Source of the DNA: Microglena sp. YARC
Lineage: Eukaryota; Chlorophyta; Chlorophyceae; Chlamydomonadales; Chlamydomonadaceae
Length of the DNA stretch: 64,000 nt
Assembly (NCBI GenBank): GCA_022414725.1
Contig: CM039462.1
Location: 100,026,838-100,090,837, forward strand
Direction of reading: 5' to 3'
The notes under the pieces are model-generated. The model was given only the letters and a program-made list of their open reading frames with translations. It searched no databases and was not told the origin of the DNA. A program made the translations under genes and the position numbers. Each line of letters starts with the position of its first letter. Position 1 is the stretch's first letter. Positions 9,919 to 20,238 of the stretch are shown here, piece after piece.

Positions 9919-12900
9919 TCAATCGCTGAATCGACGAGATCCGCCATAGTTGATCCAAGCCAGCAGCTGCTTAGCAGAGACTGACAGAATAATGTACCAA
10001 AATTCACCCTTGGCAAAGCCACGCCAGCCGGGTACCTGGGAAATGTGACCATCGAAAGGGTTGGGTTGGGAGAAATATTCTAGGCTACACAGGTGACGCC
10101 CCCAAACGCCCACACACACCCATCCCCATCCCACCCCTCACCACCTACCTAAAGTTTCTGTCACTCTGCCCATGAGTTCATGCAAGCTCTATCATATTTC
10201 GGTTCCTTACTAATTCAGATGGAACGTAAATGTCATCAAGTTTGGGCAGACTTGTTGGGCAAGAGATGAATGCAGTTTGAGGCTTATAAACGCGTCCCTT
10301 GAAGATTATTGCCCGCAGGTTCCTTTTTTACTATTTATTTTGTATTCAGACTAAGGGACACAGGCAGGCACATGCCTAGGCATGACTAAGGGACACAGGC
10401 AGGCACATGCCTAGGCATGGCTAAAGGACATAGGCAGGCATGTGCCTAGACCTGGCTAAGGGACACAGGCAGGCACATGCCTAGGCATGGCTAAGGGACA
10501 TAGGCAGGCATGTGCCTAGGCATGGCTAAGGGACACAGGCAGGCACATGCCTAGGCATGGCTAAGGGACATAGGCAGGCTTGTGCCTAGGCATGACTAAG
10601 GGACACAGGCAGGCATGTGCCTAGGCATGACTAAGGGACACAGGCAGGCATGTGCCTAGGCATGACTACGGAACACAGGCAGGCATGTGTCTAGGCATGA
10701 CTAAGGGACACAGGCAGGCATGTGCCTAGGCATGACTAAGGAACACAGGCAGGCATGTGTCTAGGCATGACTAAGGGACACAGGCAGGCATGTGCCTAGG
10801 CATGACTAAGGGACACAGGCAGGCACATGCCTAGACATGACTTAGGGACACAGGCAGGCATGTGCCTAGGCATGACTAAGGGACACAGGCAGGCACGTGC
10901 CTAGGCATGGGGCATATCCTTCTTGTAGAATGGGAATCATTTGCTCTTTACGACCCAGTTATCATTGGCAGTACATAATGAAATCAGTAATACAGCATAA
11001 GGTAGAGGTGAGTGGTGTACTACCAAGCCCAAGACAAAGTAAAATACAGTACAGCTGTCCAGTACAGCATCATACAGACCATTTTTCTTTTCTCCTTAGT
11101 GCATGATGTTCGGAAGTCCCCCTTGACTCAGTCAAACCGAGGGCACATTTGGAGTCCATTAGGGCACCAAGAAAAATGTCATCATCATCATATAGACCAT
11201 TTTTGACCCAAGGCTCCCGCACCCCAGAAAGGGTGACTCCGCCAAAAAACAATTACCTGTAAGAACTGGAGGTACTGGTTCACGGCAAACGTAAGATCGA
11301 TGAAAAACAATATGAAGATGATGACCCATACAAAGCCAGGGGGGTCTCCGCGAGAGACACCCTGGAAGAAGTAGCAGGCGAGGACAGACCAGACAAACAG
11401 GTGGGGGATGAATCCCAGGTAGAAGGGGGTCCAGTCAATCTGCAACGGGAAGGTGGGGGTGGGGATAAGGGTGGAGATGGAGGTGGAGATGAGGGTGGGG
11501 GTGGAGATGGAGGTGGAGATGAGGGTGGGGGTGACAGGTGAAGGTGGGGATGGAGGTGCAGATGAGGGTGGGGAGGAAGGTGAAGGTGGGGTGGAGATAG
11601 AGGTGAGGGTGGAGGTGGCAGGTGAAGGTGGGGATGGAGATGGAGATGAGGGTGGGGAGGAAGGTGAAGGTGGGGTGGAGATAAGGGTGGAGGTGGGGGT
11701 GGAGATGGAGGTGGAGATGAGGGTGGGGAGGAAGGTGGGGGTGGGGGTGGAGATGAGGGTGGAGGTGGAGGTGGTGAGGGTGGGGGTGGAGATGGAGGTG
11801 GAGATGGAGGTGGAGATGAGGGTGGGGAGGAAGGTGAAGGTGGGGGTGGAGATGAGGGTGGAGGTGAGGGTGACGATGGAGGTTAAGATACAGGTGAAGG
11901 GTGAGGGTAAAGGGTGAGGGTAAAAATGAAGGTAAAGGCATAGGTAAAGGGAAAAGGTAACCGTAACAGCAATGGTGGAAGAAAAGGCAAGTGCCATCAT
12001 CCGATGATAGTTTGGGAAATCTCGATCATGACAGGGCCGCTTGTAAATGCACACCATCACCTCCACCACACCACCACCACGGCCACCAAGCATCAAGACG
12101 ACAACAGCACCCCCATGATAGCAGATATTGTGCGATGCAAGGGCAAGCCCCAACTAGACGGCTAACTGTATTTTATAAGTAAAGGCTGTTTTTGGCAGAG
12201 CCCCCTCTTCAAGGGGGCGGGAGCCCCCAGGGTTACCCAACTGTCTGTTTGACCAGGGTTTGACCGAAAAATTTCTTGAAGCCCGACACGTCAGCCAACG
12301 GTCGCGTAACTAACTCGCTTCCCTTGCCACCTGTTGCTCCGTCGCTCTCACTCTCCGCCAATTTTTAGCGTCGCCGGCGACGACGCTGCATCGAAATTAT
12401 CTAGCTGGCTGTCTACCAGTGATTTGTTTTTCAAATCTGAAAGTGGGTTTTTTCTAGCTTCATGGTTTTAGGCCTCCTCCAGGGACAGCGTTTGAGTGCT
12501 TTCTATAGCTTGACAGCTTTTTGGGGCCATTTGGGGCACACACAAAAAACTTTTTCTTTTCTTTTTGTATAGCGATAATTTCGCTGAAACGGGGTCAGAA
12601 CTAGCGGTCGCTATATGTAGCGGAAATAAAAATCCCTGCTGTCTACTTGTCTCTCAGTTATGAAGTAAGGTGTTTAGGTTTCCTGTGCGGCTGGACCACA
12701 ACTTAGTTAGTGGTGTACAACCGTTCACCAGAGCGGGGGAGGGGGAAGTCAGCCCGTAAAAATCCCGGGCGAATCGATCTCCTTTTCGAAAGCACGTGGC
12801 TCCACGTTCAAATTGAAGCCAACAGTTCAAGGGGGACGCTGCCGGCCTCTTAGCCTCAACTTAGTTCATGGTGTGAAACTGTTCACCAGAGTGGCCAGAG

Positions 12901-15900
12901 AGTGGCCTGTTCACATTATGAATATCCACTTTCAAACAAATTGGAGTTATATATTCACAAATATTAACATGTATATCAACTGCTAACGGTGGTTGGCCCT
13001 AGTGCAGGCTGGCCCCCTCAACCTCATGCCTCATGATGAGGCCTACTATTTATTGATTTGTCAACTTCCAATGGTGGTTGGCCCTAGTGCAAGCAAACAG
13101 GCTGGCCCCCTCAACCTCACGCCTCGGAATAAGACGTACTATTTATTTATTTATCAACTGCCAACTGACCTTCTTGTTTGACTTATGTTGTCCCGGTGTA
13201 TCAGAAATGAATTGCTCTCCTTCGATGACTTCCTTGGGAGGCTCACTATTGTTGTCCGACAGCTCATAGCATGGCAGTTTTGTGCTGTTTGTCCGCTCCA
13301 TCAGCCAACCATGTAGCATGGTCGTGGAGGTGAGTCCAAAGATGCAGTACAGCAGGTGGACCTGGGAGATACCTACCAGCTGGCCAATCATGACGTGCAT
13401 GATAGCGGCTGAGATGGAGTACTCGATCCAGCGGAAGACATTGCTGCGATGTGCAATTATGGATGAGCAACGCATGTGAGTGCAAATAAAGACAAGGCAT
13501 ACCATGGATGGGTGTTAAGATCAGGCCACACTTTGGGACTCTGGGTTGGGGGCAGATGAAAAAAACTCTGGTTCAACAAGGGCCTGTCTATGACAGTATA
13601 ATGTTTTGTAATAAGCTGTTGTTAGGCATACACACTGCATGCAAGGCCACGATGTAGGTATATATGACTCGGGAACGGCAATATGATATCATATGACATC
13701 ATGTAATCATATGATACCGGCAGTCTGACTAGGCTAAAGGTACCATTTAAATACAATATCATATGATGCAATTTGTATGATATTGTATGATATCATACTT
13801 GCCTTAGGTCAACATCATATGATATGCCGGTCCCTACATACGACAGAAGCATGATATACACGTTGTTCATAGACAGACATGCTGCATGCAAGGCCACAAT
13901 TCAGGCACATATGACATACGCATGATGTACACGTTGTTGATAGACATACATAATGTGCACGGTGTACATATGACATAAGCATGATGTACACATTGTTGAT
14001 AGACATATATGCTGCATGCAAGGCCAAGATCTAGGTCTTCAGCAGATGAGCATCATGATTAGGGTTGTCAAGTACGATATCGTTTATGTATATCATATGA
14101 TATGCCATAGATATCTTCCAGTATATCAATATATTGCACAATGTCGTATGATGTATCGCCTGAAAGTCTCGGGGACCAGTACAATATTGACATTTCTAAT
14201 CATGATACAAGATTCATGTATGAGACCCCTTAGACAGAGCTTTTTAACTCTGCTCCTAGGATGGACGACAGGGTACTTCCATTGACCAAATTGGCCAGCG
14301 CTTTAGCGCACTTGAAAAAAACAAAACTGCGCTTTGTAGTGCAAATGGCGCAAAAATTGCTTGCTGCTCCCACAGGGGGTTGCAAAAAACTAAACAACGC
14401 GCAGTGGGGCTCAAAAAGGCAGCGCGCTAGCGCACAAAAGCGCGCGCTTGGAAGTACCCTGATGGACGACCCCCGGGATGATGCAGATCATGCTATGGCC
14501 TGGCCTTGGATCAACAATTGCATGCCTATGACAATGCAATGTAATAAGTTGTTGACAAAACCTTTGGTGGTTGCCCCCAGCACAAGCAAACAAGTTGGCC
14601 CCCTCGACCTCGCGCCTAAAGCGTAACAGAAGGCTTAAGGCGAAACATATACTTTTATTATTTGTTGATGGACTTACATGTTGCTTGTCAGGCCACGGTT
14701 CTAGATGCCGTTGAAGAAGGGCAGGGACATGATGAGGGGTTGTAGGGATACGCGGGGTGCTGGTGGGAGTGGTAGGGGGGCAGTGGGGCATTAGGTGGTT
14801 TGTTGATGGACTTACATGTTGTTTCCGAGGCCACGATTGTAGATGCTGTTGAAGAAGGGCAGGGACATATTGAGGGGTAGTAGGGGTATGTGGGGTGCTG
14901 GTGGGATTGTTAGGGGGTAGTGGGGAACTAGATAGTTTGTTGACGGCCTTACATGTTGCTTGCAAGACCACAGTTGTAGATGCCGCTGAAGAAGGGCAGG
15001 GACATGATGAGGGGTAGTAGGGGTACGTGGGGTGCTGGTGGGAGTGGTAGGGGGGTAGTGGGGCACTAGGTGGTTTGTTGATGGACTTCCATGTTGTTTG
15101 CGAGGCCACGGTTGTAGATGCTGTTGAAGAAGGGCAGGGACATATTGAGGGGTAGTAGGGGTATGTGGGGTGCTGGTGGGAGTGGTAGGGGGGTAGTGGG
15201 GCACTAGGTGGTTTGTTGATGGACTTACATGTTGTTTGCGAGGCCACGGTTGTAGATGCCGTTGAAGAAGGGCAGGGTCACGATGAGATGGTCAACAGCG
15301 GAAAGAAGCAAGAAGATACCGGCAAGGATTCCGATAGGGATGTTGGCCACCTGAGCAAATGGGTGTGGATGTGGGTTTGGGTGGTGTGGAGTGGTGGTGG
15401 GTGGTGGGGTGGGGTGCGACCCACACACCTCCACACGCCCAGAGGTGTTGGCCACCTGACCATATGGTCCACAGCGTTTTTTGTCTTAAGTATTCCGTAG
15501 ACTGATTATGAGCATCAATATTTTGATTTTTTGAGGTAAACACTTCTAAATGCCTGGTCTGTAAAATACACATACATTTGGATGATGTGTCCTTCTAAAA
15601 AAAATGCATTTGTTTTAGAGTTATATTCATTGATTTCTCGTGTGTTCGGCATCTAAGCTAGGCCACCCGTATCCGTTTAACGAGACCCCACTGGGGGCTG
15701 ACCCACTTATTTTTTCCGACAACGCCTCGCTGCATGGTGACGCATGAGTCTGGTCAGTCAACTAGTCAGAACTGGCCCCCAAAACCCACTGGGCTCCGCG
15801 CCACGCGGGGTTCGGGGGGCAGTACGTTGCACTGGGGTCGCACCAAGTCGCTCACTTTGCGATGCGCCGCACAGAAATAAAACAGTGGGCTGCCCCAATA

Positions 15901-18900
15901 TACAAATTAACACACATTTGGATGACACGTTGCAAGCAGGAAAAGGCAAAGCAAAGTGTATATCAAAGCAAGCATGCGCCCAAGATGCTCGTGTCAGTAA
16001 GACCTGGTTAACATAAACATACATTTAGATGACAGGTTGCAAGCACGACAAGGCAAAGCAATGTTCATGACATACGTATACGCTAACATGCCTACACTTA
16101 ACTATAGCCCGTTTCAGTAATACTATTGGTCTAGTGGTACACCAAATTGCTTAAACGACGAGGGGTCGGGGGTTCGATTCCCCCTACAGTCACCCCTGGC
16201 GTTGCAGGTCATTGTCAACCACGATGGTAGCTTGTCCAGTCGAGGTGGTAGACCGTTCTCTGCCCGCGTACGACCGGTTCCCTTAATACCACGCCCCAAC
16301 AGGCGTTATCATTACGTTACATTTAACTTTACACGATACTGACTTTACATATAATAAATACACACATATACTACACACATACACATATATGGGGAGAGGC
16401 ATCAATCTATATAGATCTATATTGGCGAAGCTGGATTTTTGAAAATTGGCATAGGGCACCTTACAAAAATCAAAATCTGGTTTTACAATTATGGCATAGG
16501 GCACCATGTCATATTGCAGGCGCTTCGACTGGATTTTCCGGTGTCTATCTGATGTAACTGCATATGTTGTGGATACACATAATATATCCATTTGCTATAT
16601 ATAGATCTATATACATCTATATTTTTTGGCAATATAGACCTATTTGCCGCCCCCTACACATATACCACATACACACATATACCCAGGGATCGGCAAATCA
16701 TATGATACTGACCAAAGGCGAGTATGATATCATATGATATCGTACAAATTGCATCGTATGATATTGTATGTAAATGGTAACTTTAGCCTAGTCAGGCCTC
16801 CGGCATCACATGATATCATATGACATCATATGATGACATGATATCTCATGATATCATTTTGTCTATCCCTACATATACCACATACATACACATACCTTCT
16901 TTGCGTTCGGGACGTAGAAGAGAGGGTTCCTGATGTCAGTTCCTTCAATCGTGCGGGCAAATGTAACAAAGTCTGTGTACCTATGGAAAAGTTGAACAGG
17001 AGGTGGGGTTCATTTCTTTTGGGCCACAAGCAGCAGCTTTAATGCACTTGAATTTTGTGACAAGGGACCAGTATGTAAAATCAACCTGCTTCAGCATGGC
17101 TTTCTTGACGCGTAATAGGAATACAGTCCATGATTAGGATTGGGTTTTTCGAAACACATTATAGTTAGTAGGTTGCACCTCGAATTTGAGAATTTGGCCT
17201 GAGAACTCTGGAATTTTGGACTGAGAATTGAGAATTCTGAGAAAAACGAGAATTGTTGGAAATTTGCCTAAAAGATATTAAGAAACGAACTACAAGAACG
17301 ATAACATTAAAATCCAAATCATCCCCTGAATGACTAATAACCAAGCAGAATAGTGTGCAGTCAACATTCATCCATGCTGTAGTGTGTGCACACATCATTT
17401 TATCCATGCTGATGTGTATGTGCATGAAACTTTTGCCGCATGCAGTAGTGCAATGATCGTGTCCCAAGCTGTAGTGTGTGCACACATCATTTCATCCATG
17501 CTGTCATGTGCGCACGAAAAACATGGCATCCTTACTAAGGTGCTTTTCTTTTCAGCTGCGAAAAGCAGCTTCTATGCAACTCCCCTAACCGGCTATTCAG
17601 CCAAAGCTAAATCAACCTCGCGCATCTGGAAGCTGACAGAATCAGCTGTCCAGAACTATTGAAATACTGGGGCTTGGCCCAGTGGCTGGCTAGGGAGCTG
17701 CCTCGAAGCTGCTGCTGGTAGTTAAGTTCCTCCTATTTCAAAGTGGATTGAACTATTTATTCAGCCACTTCTACTCTCTCATAATCACAGCATTTATATC
17801 ATCGGTGGCGTTTATATCCTTGGGGGCACATTCATAAACTTGGTAACGCATTTACATACATGGTGACGCATTTATGTACTTGGTGAGGCATTTCTATCCT
17901 TGGTGACGCATGAATATACTTGGTGCCGCATGTATATACTTGGTGACGCATGTATATACTTGGTGCCCCATTTATATACTAGGTGACGCATTTATATACT
18001 AGGTGCTGTATTCATATATTTGGTTTCGCATTTACATACTTGGTGACGCATTTATATACTAGGTGCTGTATTCATATATTTGGTTTCGCATTTACATACT
18101 TGGTGACGCATTTATATACTAGGTGCTGTATTCATATATTTGGTTTCGCATTTACATACTTGGTGACGCATTTATATACTAGGTGCTGTATTCATATATT
18201 TGGTTTCGCATTTACATACTTGGTGACGCATTTATATACTAGGTGCTGTATTCATATATTTGGTTTCGCATTTACATACTTGGTGACGCATTTATATACT
18301 AGGTGCTGTATTCATATATTTGGTTTCGCATTTACATACTTGGTGACGCATTCATATACAAGGTGCTGTATTCATATATTTGGTTTCGCATTTACATACT
18401 TGGTGACGCATTTATGTACTAGGTGCTGTATTCATATATTTGGTTTCGCATTCACATACTTGGTGACGCATTTATATACTAGGTGCTGTATTCATATATT
18501 TGGTTTCGCATTTACATACTTGGTGACGCATTTATATACTAGGTGCTGTATTCATATATTTGGTTTCGCATTTACATACTTGGTGACGCATTTATATACT
18601 AGGTGCTGTATTCATATATTTGGTTTCGCATTTACATACTTGGTGACGCATTTATGTACTAGGTGCTGTATTCATATATTTGGTTTCGCATTTACATACT
18701 TGGTGACGCATTTATATACTAGGTGCTGTATTCATATATTTGGTTTCGCATTTACATGCTTGGTGACGCATTTATATACTTGGTGTCGCATTTATATACT
18801 TGGTGACTCATGTAAATACTAGGTGACGTATTCATATACTTGGTGTCGCATTTATATACTTGGTGACTCATGTAAATACTAGGTGACGTATTCATATACT

Positions 18901-20238
18901 TGGTGTCGCATTTATATACTTGGTGACTCATGTAAATACTAGGTGACGTATTCATATACTTGGTGTCGCATTTATATACTTGGTGACTCATGTAAATACT
19001 AGGTGCCGTATTCATACACTTGGTGACAGGCTTGGTGATGCATATTAACACTTGGTTACGCATTCCTATCCTTGGTGACGCATGTAGATACTAGGTAACG
19101 CATGTCAATACTTGTTGACGCATTTATATACTCGTTGACGCATGTAAATACTTAGAGATGCATTTATATACTTGTTGACAAATGCAAAAACCCAGTGCCC
19201 CATTTATATCCTTGGTGACGCATTTATAAACATGGCCTGCTGTACAATCACAGCATGCATTTACTGTATATAGAAGCGTGTGCACAGAAATGAATTCATT
19301 TGATCCCTTTTAGTCCCCTGTTGTTCACAATTTGTTGGGATTCAGTTCACCAGTGCTTGTTTTTAAACTGCCTTTCCTGTTTTCAAGGTTGGGCAAGTCT
19401 CCTTAGCCTAATTGGCTACCCACGGGCTGTTAAACACCTAGTACTTTCTGCCTCTTCAGAGGTCCGGATGCCTGTAGTACTCTCTGTCTGTAGTACTATG
19501 CCTGCAGTACTTCATGCCTGTAGTCTCTACAGAGCTTCGGATACTTGCAGAGCAGACTAAGACAAAAAGGTGACAGGTGTGCTCATGCACGCTGGCTAAA
19601 ATGGTGCATTGATAGACAGGGATCATGGGTCAATACAAGCAAGGGGGCGGGTGTGCATGCATGATGTACTTCGCCGTACGTCATGCATTTAAAGGATCAG
19701 GGAGTGTGGGCTATGACATACAAGGTGGCAGGTGTGCATGAGTTATGTACATGACCACCTTGCAAGTATTGACCCACGCTCCCTGTCTCTCTCGAGGCGC
19801 TATTTTATCCAGTGAGCATGAGCATGTGTCTACCCGACTTCTGGTTGACCACCTGGTCTAACTGAGCGGACAAGTAATCGCGCAGTACTCTCCCTTTGAA
19901 ATTACCGAATCTGGTTACCGAAAAGTGTCTCGTAGCTGCTCGTAGTAACGTCAATACTAAAACGCCCCCGAATTTCAAAACTTGCGGCACGAGGCATTTC
20001 ATCTGGCTGCGATTGATTTCATTACATTGCATTGCCATATACAGGTGGTTGTTGACCCAAGACAAGCGCGCCCCACGGCGTTCCGGGGGTTCATCCAACC
20101 ACGCAATGCAATGACGAGCACTCACCATGGTAGCTTGCCATCTTTGGCGGACATTCCAAGAATGGCTGCACCGCACAACGCCTGAAGCACGAAGACACCA
20201 GCATTCAAGAAGCGCAATCTCCTAGGTGTGAGCTGCAT
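9919..20238 (-). CDS. Heliorhodopsin, six exons
   Basis: Exons are complement 20126-20238, 16896-16980, 15229-15350, 13170-13443, 11257-11439 and 9919-10035, all GT-AG. Phases close to 297 residues, near the usual 250-270 plus an insert. Seven hydrophobic segments lie near residues 10-29, 69-90, 112-132, 139-157, 204-224, 232-252 and 272-291. Family hallmarks are SAVDHLIV in TM2 (His87), FRWIEYS in TM3 (Glu114, the expected Schiff-base counterion), IDWTPF and PPGF around TM5-6, and YIILSVSAKQLLAW in TM7 (Lys281, the retinal lysine). The TM1 histidine of the family type member appears to be Val. A hydrophilic insert of about 40 residues (158-198) lies between TM4 and TM5. The start is the ATG at 20238; longer upstream frames begin with TTG. 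Heliorhodopsins sit in the membrane inverted relative to other rhodopsins and are light sensors or regulators with debated function. Confidence 0.93.
10351..10912. repeat. 35-bp minisatellite in heliorhodopsin intron 5, 16 copies
   Basis: Units start every 35 bases with CTAAGGGACACAGGCAGGCA and contain the perfect palindrome CATGCCTAGGCATG. Two main variants (CACATGCC and CATGTGCC) alternate in the first half of the array, which suggests expansion of dimers. It lies between the TM6 and TM7 exons. Confidence 0.95.
11446..11890. repeat. Polypurine minisatellite before a splice acceptor
   Basis: Degenerate GGTGGAGATGAGGGTGGGG units run for about 440 bp with almost no pyrimidine except T. In the sense of the heliorhodopsin gene (minus) this is a very long pyrimidine-rich tract ending a few bases before the acceptor of exon 5 at 11440. 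It therefore extends the normal polypyrimidine tract enormously. Mirror-symmetric purine tracts of this kind can form triplex DNA. Confidence 0.9.
12193..12398 (+). repeat. Dispersed repeat, family D
   Basis: The copy starts near TTTTTGGCAGAGCCCCC, has a GC hairpin (AAGGGGGCGGGAGCCCCC), then CGACACGTCAGCCAACGG, TAACTAACTCGCTT, TTGCCACCTGTTGCTCCGTCG, CTCCGCCAATTTTTAGCGTCG and a closing GCGACGACGCTGCAT. It lies in heliorhodopsin intron 4. Similar copies lie near 29.3, 43.4, 44.3, 44.6 and 51.0 kb, with a partial one near 23.3 kb. Confidence 0.75.
13669..13842. mobile_element. AT-rich inverted-repeat element, family C
   Basis: It begins GGGAACGGCAATATGATATC and ends ATATCATATGATATGCCGG followed by TCCCTA, so the ends are inverted repeats. 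The middle has the shared core CAGTCTGACTAGGCTAAAGG and CAATTTGTATGATATTG. Other copies are at 16683-16874 and 35027-35165. It lies in heliorhodopsin intron 3. Confidence 0.7.
14260..14470. mobile_element. Intact MITE with 12-bp TIR and 10-bp target duplication
   Basis: The element spans 14270-14460 (191 bp). Its ends AGGGTACTTCCA and TGGAAGTACCCT are perfect reverse complements, and the decamer GATGGACGAC occurs directly outside both ends (14260-14269 and 14461-14470). The interior is made of short GCGC-containing inverted motifs (AGCGCTTTAGCGC, CGCGCTAGCGC). A 10-bp duplication is in the range of Mutator-like elements, but the superfamily cannot be settled from a deleted element. A relative lies at 49595-49790. 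Confidence 0.9.
14660..15290 (-). repeat. Tandem copies of the heliorhodopsin exon 3 donor edge
   Basis: A unit of 137-138 bp is present five times (anchors at 14667, 14805, 14942, 15080 and 15218). The last copy is the real 3' end of exon 3, which encodes LPFFNGIYNRGLANN and ends with donor AACAACAT|GTAAGT. The four extra copies in the intron keep the exon end and, except for the altered 15080 copy (ATGGAAGT), a usable GTAAG donor, each followed by the same pyrimidine-rich intron start. One reads nearly the same protein (LPFFNSIYNRGLGNN). None has an acceptor and a whole exon, so they are exon-edge duplicates rather than complete exons. Confidence 0.85.
16122..16195 (+). ncRNA. tRNA-like Pol III box pair (tRNA pseudogene or SINE head)
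   Basis: TTGGTCTAGTGG at 16126-16137 matches a tRNA A box, and GGTTCGATTCC at 16171-16181 is a perfect B box within a good T arm (GGGGG, loop, CCCCC). The 5' and 3' seven-base acceptor strands do not pair and no clean anticodon stem is visible. It is therefore not a functional tRNA; a tRNA-derived SINE or decayed tRNA is more likely. It sits inside heliorhodopsin intron 2 on the opposite strand. Confidence 0.45.
16683..16874. mobile_element. AT-rich inverted-repeat element, family C
   Basis: This copy starts AGGGATCGGCAAATCATATG and ends ATGATATCATTTTGTCTATC then CCT. It contains the shared core TTTAGCCTAGTCAGGC in the orientation opposite to the 13.7 kb copy. It ends a few dozen bases before heliorhodopsin exon 2. 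Confidence 0.65.
17130..17335. mobile_element. Inverted-repeat element, family B
   Basis: Left end GATTAGGATTGGGTTTTTCG and right end AAATCCAAATCATCCCCTGA are degenerate inverted repeats. The gagaatt-rich interior (GAATTTGGCCTGAGAA) matches the copy at 3949-4152. It lies in heliorhodopsin intron 1. Confidence 0.55.
17540..17730. mobile_element. Inverted-repeat element, family A
   Basis: The left arm CTTTTCAGCTGCGAAAAGCA with CTTCTATGCAACTCCC faces the right arm GGGAGCTGCCTCGAAGCTGC TGCTGGTAG. The internal CCAGTGGCTGGCTA motif is shared with other family-A copies. Confidence 0.55.
17780..19160. repeat. Higher-order satellite in heliorhodopsin intron 1
   Basis: The basic unit is about 20 bp (TTGGTGACGCATTTATATAC). 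Between about 17990 and 18780 three diverged monomers form a 60-bp higher-order unit, repeated 13 times with only scattered single-base differences. From 18780 to 19020 a different three-monomer 60-bp unit is repeated four times. Single monomers flank both sides. The long open frame across it (THLYTRCCIHIFGFAFTYLV repeats) exists only because 60 is a multiple of three. Confidence 0.95.
19320..19440 (+). repeat. Copy of a dispersed 3'-end module
   Basis: TTCAGTTCACCAGTGCTTG, then TTTTTAAACTGCC and GGGCAAGTCTCCTTAGCCTA match the sequences following two plus-strand genes at 49280-49378 and 54085-54165. Here the module is in an intron on the opposite strand from the host gene and lacks the TGTAA. 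Confidence 0.5.

Noticed and set aside
11188..12153. Long minus-strand frame rich in Thr, Pro, Ser
   Set aside because: Only the 61-codon heliorhodopsin exon (11257-11439) is real; the rest is the pyrimidine minisatellite of the intron.
14411..15247. 278-codon minus-strand frame with PPYHSHQHP repeats
   Set aside because: It is the exon-edge duplication array of heliorhodopsin read in the wrong frame.
16122..16195. Functional tRNA gene
   Set aside because: The acceptor stem strands do not pair and no proper anticodon arm can be drawn.
17983..18822. 279-codon frame of THLYTRCCIHIFGFAFTYLV repeats
   Set aside because: A satellite in a heliorhodopsin intron; the period of 60 keeps the frame open.
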